20,547 bases of DNA, taken from Basidiobolus ranarum (Eukaryota > Basidiobolomycota > Basidiobolomycetes > Basidiobolales). Position numbers and translations under genes: made by a program. Under the pieces are notes generated by a model, which saw only the letters and a program-made list of their open reading frames with translations, searched no databases and was not told the DNA's origin. This document shows positions 1 to 9,377 of the stretch, piece by piece; the first letter of the stretch is position 1; the number at the start of each line of letters is the position of its first letter. The stretch covers positions 1 through 20,547 of the forward strand of contig JASJQH010000226.1 of assembly GCA_040143965.1 (NCBI GenBank), written 5' to 3'.

Positions 1-1
1 C

Positions 2-2832
2 AGCTACTTAACTACATATGAGCCATCGGATACATTCACACCGGATTTCCAATCGAAGTTCTTGACAAACATAAATGGCCAAGATAAAAAAACCCGAATT
101 GACGAGAACTCAACTGCACAAGATAGTTTTGCTGCAAAGCTTTCTGATCTTGAGCTGAGAGCTAGTTCAGGGCTGTTGAGTTACCTTGATAGAATCTTGA
201 TTGATCGAAAGGTATCGCTGCAATCGCCCATCAAATATGTCCCAGAAACCATTATGAAAATCAACCAGATAGCATTCAGCTCTCTAGAGCTTATGCGTTC
301 ATTAAAGGGGAATACGAAGAAGGGAAGTTTATTACATTCCATTGACTTTACGACTACAAAGGCTGGTTCCCGCTTGTTAGCCGAAAGATTAAGTAAATTT
401 AGATTCATTCAAGGTTTTCGCAAAGTAGACTGATCAACTGATTCTGACATTTCTCTTCATTGATGAATAGCATCTCCGCTCACATCCATTGACAAAATCA
501 ACAAGCGATTGGACCTGGTTCAGTTATTTTACGACAATTCCCATTTGACTAGTGATATTCAAAGTAATTTAGCGAATTGCAGAGATGCCCAACGTGCGCT
601 ACAGAGGTTATCACTGAATTATGGTGGACCCGCAGATCTAGTGGATATTTCTACAACCCTTAAGACGATATGTAAGATCAAAGAGTTACTGGTAAAGTCT
701 TCACCTGAGTACTTCGCTTCAAACTTTAGTGGGTTTTTAGACGACTTGCAACCACATGAGGACTTGGCTGATACAATAATAGAAGCCATGGGAATAGAGG
801 CACCCAAGAGATTGAGTGGACCAGGCTTCATCAATAAAAGGTAAATCCTCTTGGTTCACCTACGGTATTTAATTATGTACAAAACTGGATGCTTAATTGA
901 TTTTTATCTCCTAGATCCACACGAAGATTGAAGGAGCTTTCCAACGAGTATGACAAACTGATTTCAGAAAAAGAGGATTTGGAGCAAGAACTACGACGAT
1001 TATATGGTATGTGTATACACCAACCTATCCTTTAATGAGGGTACTAATGTTCGTTTCCCGTACTAGACATAAAAAGCTTAAAGCTATTGTCTACAGCGAG
1101 TCTAAAGCACTATGTTGAGGTTAGCCCTAGAGATGCAGCCAAAGTTATGGAATCAGAGGACGTAACTCTCATACAAACCTTGAAAGGAAAACGGCGCTTC
1201 CAAATCAATGTGATTATTTAAATTTGATCTGGGATACTTATACATGTCAAATATTAAACCATTTCTTTTGCTTGGTAGAGGTGGACGATTCTATCTTCCA
1301 AATTGGAATTTACCTATGAGCAAATTTATGAGGAAGAAAAAGCGGTCTTTGAAGAAACGGTCAACAAAGTATTGGCGAAAACACCATCAATTATGAAAAG
1401 TTGCCGAGTATTGGCTCAACTAGATGTAGCCTCTTCCTTTGCTGTACTAGCGCGGGAGAAAAACTATTCCAGGCCAATACTTAACAACAGGTAATGAGTT
1501 TGCTTATTATCACATTATGTGACCTAATTCCTAATCAATGTGTTTAGCGGCGAAACAAAAATCATTGGTGGTAGGCACCCAGTAGTTGAGAAGTCTTTGC
1601 ATGATAAGGGCCGACAATTTGCCAAAAATGATTGTCTGGTTGGAGCAAATGGAAATGTTTGTGTAATAACTGGGTAGATTGTTTAAATTGAATAATTATT
1701 ATATTTGGCATGGGTTGTACTGATAATGATATCCCTTTGAAGGCCTAATATGGGCGGCAAGAGCACCTTTTTACGTCAAGTGGCGATTGTTTCAATCATG
1801 GCACAGACTGGCGGATTCGTGCCCGCCGATCGCGCGGAATTAGGGATCATTGATGGATTGTTTAGTCGAGTAATTCATCAGTTCTTATAACTTTTATTTT
1901 ACATGCATCTGATGTGTCATTGTGCTTAGGTTGGTGCGGCTGATAATTTGGCTTTGGATCAATCTACATTCATGGTAGAGATGATGGAGACTGCTACGAT
2001 CCTCAACAATGCTACTTCAAAATCACTGGAATGCTCTGGTCTATGTGTCATTCATATCCGTATACGTATAGCCGCTAAATTGTAGTTAATACATAGGTTA
2101 TCATGGACGAAGTTGGTAGAGGCACTTCAACCACCGACGGGCTCTCAATCGCATATGCTACTCTACATCATTTGAATCAAACGATAAAATGCCGATCTTT
2201 GTTTGCAACACATTACCACGAACTCACTGATATGTTGAATGAAGAGTTACAAGATGTTGCATGCTACCATACAACGGTTCAAGAAGATCAGGTATTTCTC
2301 TTCATCTGGCTTACATAACCATAGCCATTGAATAGCACACTAACAAATAGCTTTGGAAAGGCTGGTAACTACTCTTATGTACACGTCGTTCGTCCTGGAG
2401 TCATGCGACAATCTCATGGATTGTATGTAGCTCAGCTTGCTGGACTACCAAAATCAGTGATTGAATTGGCTAGACATGTGAAAGAAAATTTAGACACAAA
2501 GCCAATGCCAAAACCTTCAGTAGCATATATTCCACCTCCCATACCACAACCCGTTGATAACACTTCATCGATCAAACTATCGGTAACTTATGATGTAAAC
2601 TAATTTCCATGAAATTTCATTACGATAACTGTTTCTCAACTCTGTAGAAAATCCAACGACTGTTCGAGGATGTGGATATCATGGAAACTACACCAGGAAA
2701 AGGTAGTTAAATTCAGCAAGTAAATCACCTAGTATGAGAAACCCCTAACCTGTGCATTCTCGTTACAATGTAGCTCTAGACCTAATCTCAAAAGCATGCA
2801 AGGTTCTTAACACCAATACAATCCATCCTTGA
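2..2832 (+). CDS. MSH1: MSH1-type mitochondrial MutS homologue, C-terminal ~696 residues (5' end off the window)
   Basis: Mismatch-recognition ATPase of the MutS family, expected to act in mitochondrial DNA maintenance. Exons by frame and splice sites: <2-392, 471-840, 915-1006, 1067-1209, 1279-1490, 1548-1673, 1743-1869, 1930-2028, 2097-2291, 2361-2582, 2648-2702, 2774-2832 (stop TGA). Visible parts: a GLLSYL connector start, the lever segment ([10 protein letters not shown]...[11 protein letters not shown]), a helical clamp, then the ATPase with Walker [10 protein letters not shown] across the exon 6/7 join, STFMVEM in exon 8, MDEVGRGTS (Walker B) at 2103 and the FATHYHEL H-loop. [13 protein letters not shown] plus the C-terminal RPGV...[13 protein letters not shown] resembles yeast Msh1 more than Msh2-6 (from memory). 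The exon 8/9 join has no GT donor at the expected codon (see findings). Exon 10 could instead begin at 2325. The N-terminal mismatch-binding domain lies outside the window. Confidence 0.9.
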
Positions 2833-3546
2833 AGTAGATCACTTTCAATGGTACCAGGTGAGAACAGTTGAGAATGTATATAGCTCAAAAGACGTTAACT
2901 GTAAGGGATAATGAATATTTTTAATTTCAACCAAGATAGTAATCATTAGTTCTATACATCCCACCGCCCCTCCCCCTCCCCCGAATACTTGATACTTATG
3001 TAGGAATCTAGCATATTCCTAGAAGATCAAGCTGATTAAAACAACTCGTTAGTCAAAATATTTTATAAGAAATATGTGGCTTAGATGGTCAAATTTCACT
3101 GATTTAACTAAAGTTTATCACATGACTGTTCAATATTAGCGCGTCTCAATATTCATACTAAAATAGTGGGAGTGAGCATTGAGTCACATTCCCACCTGTG
3201 TAGAATTCCAATGCTTCAAAGGCCCGCTTTCGAATATCTGATGACGATTTTGTGGCTTGGGTTTGAAATATCTCAGACTAATCTAATCACCAATGAACAC
3301 TGACTGGATGAGAGCTTAACCTTGTTTCAAGTATATGAATCTGATTGAATTTGATCAATACCAAATTAAACAGTGATTATCAAGAGTTGATGTTATTTAT
3401 GAAACCAAAATAGAACAATAAACCCTATCTTGGATTACAAATAAGTGCATTCCATAGAAAACCAGAGTCTAGGGCAGTATATATATCAAATAAAAAGCCA
3501 TATAGAATACTTGTATATAAGCGCAAGTATGCACAGCTTTTGCATA
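2833..3546. other. Intergenic region downstream of MSH1
   Basis: AT-rich sequence with no ORF over 60 codons and no recognised RNA gene. It holds one C-rich tract on the plus strand at 2960-2982, listed separately, and runs up to the left edge of the MITE. Confidence 0.6.
2960..2982 (-). other. G-quadruplex motif on the minus strand
   Basis: The minus strand reads four G-runs of 5, 5, 4 and 3 bases (plus-strand C-runs at 2978-2982, 2972-2976, 2967-2970 and 2960-2962) with loops of 1, 1 and 4 bases. This meets the usual four-run G4 rule and stands out in AT-rich surroundings. It lies about 130 bases after the MSH1 stop, so a G4 (or an i-motif on the C strand) could affect transcript 3' ends. 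That role is inference. Confidence 0.7.
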
Positions 3547-3548
3547 TA

Positions 3549-3607
3549 CCGTGAAGCTGGGAAATATCGGATAATTTAGAAATTTAAATGGTGATTTTAA
3601 AAAAATA
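3549..3607 (+). repeat. Left terminal inverted repeat of the MITE
   Basis: 59 bases beginning CCGTGAAGCTGGG. It differs from the right copy at its second base and at four positions of a 7-base block, and otherwise matches. Confidence 0.88.
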
Positions 3608-3876
3608 ATTTGGAGTTTACTAAAAACAGTATTAATGAAAAAGTAAAAAATGATTGGTAATTTTTGAACTTTTATTCTGAAATTTAAGTGGTTCGTTAAA
3701 ACTCTACTTTATCTCGACAATAACTGATATGACGGTTAGAGTGGCTACAAAGATCACTAACACATATTTTTGCAAGCATCATCAATTCTCTGGGAATAGA
3801 TTAGCTTTAGAAGTACTCAGCAACTTTTCACTTGAGTCACTTTAAAAATAGCCAAATTTTTTCACTTTTTCACCAA

Positions 3877-3935
3877 TATTTTTTTAAAATCACCATTTAA
3901 ATTTCTAAATTAACCACGATTTCCCAGCTTCACTG
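3877..3935 (-). repeat. Right terminal inverted repeat of the MITE
   Basis: Read on the minus strand it begins CAGTGAAGCTGGG and matches the left repeat at 54 of 59 positions. It is followed on the plus strand by TA. Confidence 0.88.
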
Positions 3936-3937
3936 TA

Positions 3938-5092
3938 TCACACGTTGGTCATAAATATCCGAAAATTCAGAATCTAAACAAATATTTAGGAGACACTATT
4001 CAGGCATAATTAGCAAAGCTGAACTCGAACCTTCAATGTCAACCAGGCTAACCCTAAAATAGCGTACTCTCATGGATGCTCTGAACATAATTACATATTT
4101 AATTGGTCATGTATATCCTTGAAAAGTACAAATACCCTCTTTCCCAAGTGTAGGTTATCTTGAAACTTCAACATCTTGTGTTTCAAAATTCTTTTACAAA
4201 ACTCGAATTGTAGTTGTACAACTGAGTTATCTTTAATAAATTCAAGAGGAAGGCTGAGTTCATATCAAAGTACCTATGGGATCGGTAAGATATTTCACAT
4301 CAATCCCAGACAAGGCGATCACAATCCGATTGAGTGTACTCCAAGAAGTCCAAACGACAATAGCATCTCGCACTAAACATGGCTACATTCTTATTCGTGT
4401 ACATCTTAAGTAGAACCTACAAAGTAATCAGCAGTGGCAAAGACCCAAGAAAAGACAGTGGCTACTAGCAAACAGCAACGAATTCGAAGCTCAGGGATAT
4501 GCGCCATTTATATACCAGTCGTTCTACCATCACTTTGGTCGTGAGGACAATCGAGTGAGGGCCAATCCAATTTCAGAATCTAGACAATCCTAAATGCAGT
4601 CAGTTTTTATTATTTTAAAATTTGATAGATAACATGCTCGAATGCTAATTGGTTAAAAAGGCTCAACGATCTATTCCAAAATATTCATTATATTATTTTA
4701 TATCTCACTTGTTTTTATCTCTAACACGTCAGTTTTAGCTTGACTAATGTACTACACGCATCCAGCCTGAAGAAGGTTGTTTTGGATAACCACTTATTAT
4801 CGTAATTACGTTTAGTGAGCTATATCCTGGATATTTTTAAATTGAAATAATCCTAATCTTGAAGGCAGTCGAGATAAATAGTCGTTTTTGTTTGGATAAA
4901 ACATCTCCAAATAATTCCAATATTAAGGATTTTTCTGGATAATGGAATTTTATGATGCAATAAGGTAACAAAAAGTGTGTTCACTATTTTCTTTCAACTT
5001 ATCTCCCTCGGTACAACAAAGTATACCCATTTTTGTGGTGGATAGCAAGTTGGTTGTATTATTCTGCTATTAAAGTGTGCGTGAAAGCTCAT
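3938..5092. other. Intergenic region and EAF3 upstream region
   Basis: No convincing gene. A 66-codon plus-strand ORF at 4176-4376 has no recognisable features. The last ~150 bases before the EAF3 start presumably hold its promoter and 5' leader, but no clear TATA box is visible. Confidence 0.5.
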
Positions 5093-6480
5093 ATGGCTGA
5101 AAAAGACACGCGAAACCTCGCGTTCACTAAAGAGGAGAAGATATTATGTTATCATGGGGCTTTTCTCTATGAAGCCAAGGTGAAGTTCGGGTGCTTTTAC
5201 TTGTGGTAGAGCACACACTTACATCTTATGCCTTTGATTATTCAGGTTTTACAATGTGAATGGTGGGATGGAAACGAGCAGATTGAAGAAGGTGGTCATT
5301 ATTATGTACATTATAAAGGCTGGAAACAGACGTGAGTATTTTACTTGGTTTCTTTAGAATAGCTATATCAAACTTTCATGATAAATCTCACTCACTTCCT
5401 TCTTGGGTAATAGCTGGGATGAGTGGGTTCCTGAAACACGTATTTTGAAGTATAATGAAGAAAATCTTGCTACTCAAGCTGCACTTAAGGCAGCTATAAA
5501 AACCAAAAAAAAATCTTCTACCAAAGAAAAATCTCAAACTGAAGTGACAAAGAGTAGAAAGAGAGCAAGAGAAAACTCAAGCGAAAAGTCCAAGGTAAGC
5601 CCTTTATAATAATATTCAGACTATACATAGATCTTGATAGAAATAAGGAGTAATAAACTGTAAACTATCTCTTTATAAAATAGCCACACGATGAGAGCCA
5701 TGAAAAGCGACCTGAGGTTAAAATTTCGATTCCTAGCTCATTGAAACTTCAACTTGTAGACGATTGGGAAAACATCACTAAAATGGAACATGTATGTAAC
5801 TTTAAGCATCATAACCCTCGTCTACCTAATATATTTGCTAAACACTCTACACGTCAAAACAGCTAGTCCCTTTACCACGCGAGATAACAGTTGCGCAAAT
5901 CCTTACCATGTATAAAGAAACCAAAGAAAAGAAAAGAAGCAGCAAAGAAAAGTGGGAAAATGTTTTCATTCTTCCATGTTTAGCTCATATTAACAATATT
6001 ATTCATTTAGAGAGGATATTTTGAATGAGGTTTTGGACGGGCTTAAGCTCTACTTCAATAATGCACTTGGAACCATACTTCTGTACCGCTTCGAACGCCA
6101 ACAATACATAGATGTTTGTAAGCAGTACCCTAACAGTAATATGTCAGATATATATGGAGCTGAACATCTCCTGCGACTATTCGGTAAAATACATATATTT
6201 TCGAACGGTGTATATATATTTATTAAGTTAGCTTAATGTTTTACACAGTTCAATTGCCAATGCTCATTGCTCACACATCAATGGATCAGGAGGCAGTGAA
6301 TATTCTTAGAGACCAGTTTACGGAGTTTATGAAGTAAGTCTTTTCATGAAAAGAATCATTCTTATTTTTGACTTATCACGAATAATTGTCAGATACTTGC
6401 AAAAGCATGCCAAGGAGTTGTTTATTCCTCAATACGAGAAAGCGAGCGATGACTATATAGCAAAATCTAAATCAACATAG
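5093..6480 (+). CDS. EAF3: EAF3/MRG15-family chromodomain and MRG-domain protein
   Basis: Chromatin protein; the family is a shared subunit of the NuA4 histone acetyltransferase and Rpd3S-type deacetylase complexes and binds H3K36-methylated nucleosomes. Eight exons give 298 residues: 5093-5179, 5246-5331, 5414-5594, 5684-5791, 5863-5951, 6011-6183, 6249-6333, 6393-6480 (stop TAG). The chromo barrel occupies about residues 14-75 and keeps the aromatic residues (LYEAKV, then [13 protein letters not shown]). A Lys/Arg/Ser-rich linker follows at ~80-120 and looks like a nuclear localisation signal. The MRG domain covers ~125-290 ([50 protein letters not shown]). All junctions keep frame and use GT-AG sites. 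The length is slightly short for fungal EAF3. An AATAAA lies at 6656. Confidence 0.95.
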
Positions 6481-6738
6481 CGCGTTTAGACTAAAGATTT
6501 GTCTGTTTTAATGCGGCTACTTCATAAAAGTCAGAAGTGGGTTGTACATTTATTAGGTATTTCATATTCACCTTCATCCACATAAAGTGTTTTTCTTCTG
6601 CTCTTACTGGACGCAGATTCGGTGTGAATCCGTTTGTTTAACAAATGTGTGTAATAATAAATATCAAATTTATCATGTCATCAAGCTCGTGTCCTCTTGG
6701 GGGTAATTTTATTCTCGTAAAATTCTACAACCGAAGCC

Positions 6739-7410
6739 CTATTCCAACACGATGATTTTTAGTTCATCTATCTCAACCTCAACTCCGTCTGGATTTTTGG
6801 GGCTGCATGCCATTATACCTACATTTAGTGAGGCTTGGTCAGGGGCAAAGCAAGTGGACTCCCGGAATACCCTTGGGGATTTGGTCCCGTTGCGATAGTC
6901 CTCTCTGTCACTATCATTCTCTACTATTCCGTAGCTCAATTTGACCAAAGGCCCATCTCGCTCTAATTCAATGTATAGATGGTTCGATTTAGTATCAGTT
7001 GGAGAGGAAAATAAGCCCCAATCAGAATAAGGGTTGGTCACCACAGCGCTTGTAAAAAAACAATCCATTAGAAACAGGTAGTGCTAACAACAGCAAATCT
7101 GACATTCTGCATACCTAATATATTGTATACCTCCAGTGAACTCGATACCACCCTTTATCCAGGTGTTGTCATCTTGGTATATCATAACTCCAGCTTGATC
7201 ATACTCGATATCCCACTGACCTCTTACGAAGCAGCTAACTTTAAATTTCGATGCGGTCACTTTTTGGTATCCAAAATTGCCCGACATACGATGAGCTGCA
7301 GTTGTACGCCAGAAGTCAGAGTTTGGGGAAGAAGTGAGCTTTATTGTGGCCCCCTCCTCCTCAAGTTTAGGTGGCGCGACTGTCCATTGTAGTTGAATAT
7401 CTTGGTTCAT
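6739..7410 (-). CDS. DUF1349 (concanavalin-like lectin fold) protein, REE1-like
   Basis: Two exons on the minus strand, 7410-7115 and 7048-6739 (stop TAG), give 201 residues, the usual size of the family. The intron (7114-7049, 66 bases) has GT-AG ends and joins an AGC serine codon. Family marks in order: SPNSDFWRTT near residue 28, YDQAGVMIYQDDNTWIKGGIEF near 70-90 and VVTNPYSDWG just after the intron. DUF1349 is a predicted beta-sandwich family that includes yeast Ree1, linked to enolase regulation; the molecular activity is unknown. The ATG at 7410 is chosen because the family starts shortly before the FW motif and a TATA box lies 36-43 bases upstream. The gene converges on EAF3 with 258 bases between stops, which must hold both 3' ends. 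Confidence 0.87.
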
Positions 7411-7414
7411 GTTT

Positions 7415-7591
7415 TCAAACTAGCAGTAAACAGGGTAGCTTCTTCTTTTTATAGTGGCATGATGGTGGCTTGTAAGCCTCATTGATATATTCCCAGTGAA
7501 CTAGACCGGCGTACGCCTTAGCAGAGATCGCTCCAATTAACCACAATGCCAAGATAAATTCAAATTGTCGAATAAGATGATGCAACGCCAT
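7415..7591 (-). CDS. Small ORF with signal-peptide-like N-terminus (58 aa), unassigned
   Basis: The ORF starts at the ATG at 7591 and ends at a TGA only four bases before the DUF1349 start codon. The protein begins MALHHLIRQFEF followed by a hydrophobic stretch (ILALWLIGAISAKAYAG) that resembles a signal peptide or membrane anchor, then a short tail with two cysteines and four lysines. It could be a tiny secreted or membrane protein, an upstream ORF, a 5' exon for a longer form of the neighbour (a CTAG acceptor sits just before the DUF1349 ATG, but the only in-phase donor is poor), or chance. I do not recognise it. Confidence 0.25.
   Translation of the reverse strand: MALHHLIRQFEFILALWLIGAISAKAYAGLVHWEYINEAYKPPSCHYKKKKLPCLLLV
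7446..7453 (-). promoter_or_regulatory. TATA box of the DUF1349 gene
   Basis: The minus strand reads TATAAAAA, 36-43 bases before the ATG at 7410, which suits a TATA-driven promoter with a very short 5' leader. It lies inside the small upstream ORF at 7415-7591. Confidence 0.45.
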
Positions 7592-8502
7592 AAATCAACT
7601 GATGGCCTACTTAGATTTCCTTAGTAGTAACCTCCAGTGACTTCATTTCTCTGACTGTAGAAGGTATGTTTGAAGAAATTGTGTATTCTCACGTTCTGCA
7701 AGAATGGGATCTCGAGGGGATCCAAGATCGCGATCCTTTCCCGCCAATGCATTGCCCTTATTTCTGTGCATGCGAACCGAGCTGAGTATATTTAGTGCGT
7801 ATTTGGTACAGCGGTTTACATCCACAGATACATCTCTTCATCTCCTGAGGTGACACACTGAGTCCTATAATAGCATTCAAGCGGGTTTGAGTATTAATGC
7901 CGGGCCTTCATTCATGTGAAACTCTCTTTGGTGCTCGTAAATTGGTCTTGGTCCTTAGATCGTTGTTGCGAGACATACAATGGATATAGGAGAATGGCTG
8001 GTGAGCATAAGGTGACTTTGGTTCATCTATTTTACTGACCACATTCATTGTGGCACATTATTAGTTATATACTCTAAGTGGCCAATGGAAATAAAGGGTT
8101 CAGGCCATATTCTCCTTAAGGCAAACACTCGTAACAGCACAAAGATTAAGAGGTTTTAAGGGCAGATCTGTTTAAAATACTTCGATCATTGACCTTTTTG
8201 ACGCCAATTATCCCTTAATTCCAACTGACTCTACCTCGTTTCATCATACATCTTTGGCAATTCCGAAATTGATTCGAGTATATGCCCCTATTTCTTTCTC
8301 GTTTCCCTACATAGCTCCTCGTTATGATAGCTTATATCTGCTTTCAACCTTCTCTCCTCCTTACTACCGATCTTCTATCCTCTTTCTTCACAACTTGTTT
8401 TCATCCGTAGAGTAGCCCCTGTCCTTCTCGAATCCTTCCTTTTAGTAAACTCTTCGTATATTAGTAAACCAGAGTTACTTCGTTATCGACAGGTTCACTC
8501 TC
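7592..8502. other. Intergenic region between the DUF1349 and Erf4-domain genes
   Basis: This is the shared upstream space of two genes transcribed away from each other. A 60-codon minus-strand ORF at 7643-7825 (it contains SSVRMHRNKGNALAGKDRD) starts with GTG, has no recognised domain and is not called. From about 8290 the plus strand becomes strongly pyrimidine-rich, as fungal promoters often are. Confidence 0.5.
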
Positions 8503-8515
8503 TTTATATATATGG
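8503..8515 (+). promoter_or_regulatory. Possible TATA element of the Erf4-domain gene
   Basis: TTTATATATATGG about 65-75 bases before the start codon, after a pyrimidine-rich stretch. Position and sequence suit a core promoter, but AT-rich DNA yields such matches easily. Confidence 0.3.
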
Positions 8516-8576
8516 ACAGATATCCATTCTTCTAGCAAAATCTCTTCTTCCGACCGAGTGAACGTATTTTATAAAC

Positions 8577-9377
8577 ATGAAGAAAGAATCCGACCAAGTT
8601 ACCCTAGAGCGGGACACCTTAGCCCCCATAGCTGACGTTGGAGGCGGAGCCCTACACAGGTTGTCCTTGAAGCGAATGTCAACAGACTTTACAAATGTTG
8701 TGTTTTCCCGACTTAGCTACGTATTTGGAGAGAACGTAGATTTATCTGAAGATGAAGAAGAAGACATTGATGAAGCTACGGAAGCAATGCGTGTTCCCGT
8801 CTCTATACCATTCAGCGGTAAGCTTCGCATTGAAAGAGACTATACTCTAGGCGAGGGGTGCCAATTTTCCATGATCTATCCCACAGAGCTGGTAGATAAG
8901 GTAATCCATTGATTATCAGTCAATTCAGCATATTCGTATTAATTTACATTTGCTCGTTAGGTATCTCTACCACAGTTCCAAGAATCCATCAGCAAACTCA
9001 ACTCGATTCTATATCGCGCTGAGAGTAACTGGCTAAGACATTCATTTGATAATATCTTTGCATGCCTAAGCTTATATACTACTCCAATGTGTTTTGGAAC
9101 CTTTTATGAGAAGGTAACTACATGGATGTTTTTGTCATATTGTTCAGAATATTTACTGGCTTTTCAAGTGTATGAAAGAGTTCGACAAAGCCATCGAGGC
9201 TGAGAACGAAAGAGTGTACGCCCCTGTAGGCTTGAAGCTTTTGAACCCTCATCGATCTGCATATATCTATGTATCCTTTTTTAATTGTACTGACTTCTCT
9301 TCTATTGGAATGATACCATTTATCCTTAACTCTGGACCGTCTAGCTTGAGATAGAGTTCTCAAAGATCATCACTTGA
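8577..9377 (+). CDS. ERF4: Erf4/GOLGA7-domain protein, palmitoyltransferase cofactor
   Basis: Likely accessory subunit of a DHHC palmitoyltransferase. In yeast, Erf4 (Shr5) pairs with Erf2 at the ER to palmitoylate Ras; the animal counterpart is GOLGA7 with DHHC9. Four exons give 203 residues: 8577-8900, 8961-9113, 9169-9270, 9345-9377 (stop TGA). The N-terminal ~80 residues are low in order and include an acidic run (DLSEDEEEDIDE). The Erf4 domain fills ~84-200: RIERDYTLGEGCQFS, then FQESISKLNSILYRAES, SLYTTPMCFGTFYEK, NERVYAPVGLKLLNPH and the closing LEIEF. All introns are GT-AG and keep frame. The last exon adds only ten residues, but it supplies the conserved LEIE end. Yeast Erf4 is a little longer. 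Confidence 0.9.

Larger units (their letters stand above)
3549..3935. mobile_element. 387-bp MITE, Tc1/mariner/pogo-like, TA target duplication
   Basis: The outer 59 bases of each end are inverted copies of each other with 54 matches; 36 consecutive bases are identical. The ends read CCGTGAAGCTGGG (left) and CAGTGAAGCTGGG (right, reverse complement), and each is flanked by TA (3547-3548 and 3936-3937). CAGTG-type termini with a TA duplication are typical of the Tc1/mariner/pogo superfamily. Weaker inverted similarity continues inward (GTGAAAAAGTGAAAAA-like blocks near 3637 and 3860), so the element may fold back on itself. It has no ORF and would depend on a transposase elsewhere. Confidence 0.88.

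Noticed and set aside
2325-2360. Alternative acceptor at 2324 giving a 33-base MSH1 intron
   Set aside because: The acceptor at 2360 gives a normal 69-base intron with a CTAAC branch site and joins directly to the conserved [11 protein letters not shown] block.
4021-4031. B-box-like sequence (minus strand, GGTTCGAGTTC) suggesting a tRNA or tRNA-derived SINE
   Set aside because: The T-arm does not form with a 7-base loop, and no matching acceptor stem or A box could be placed.
7643-7825. 60-codon minus-strand ORF with a charged composition
   Set aside because: GTG start, upstream stop close by, no domain and no convincing splice sites.
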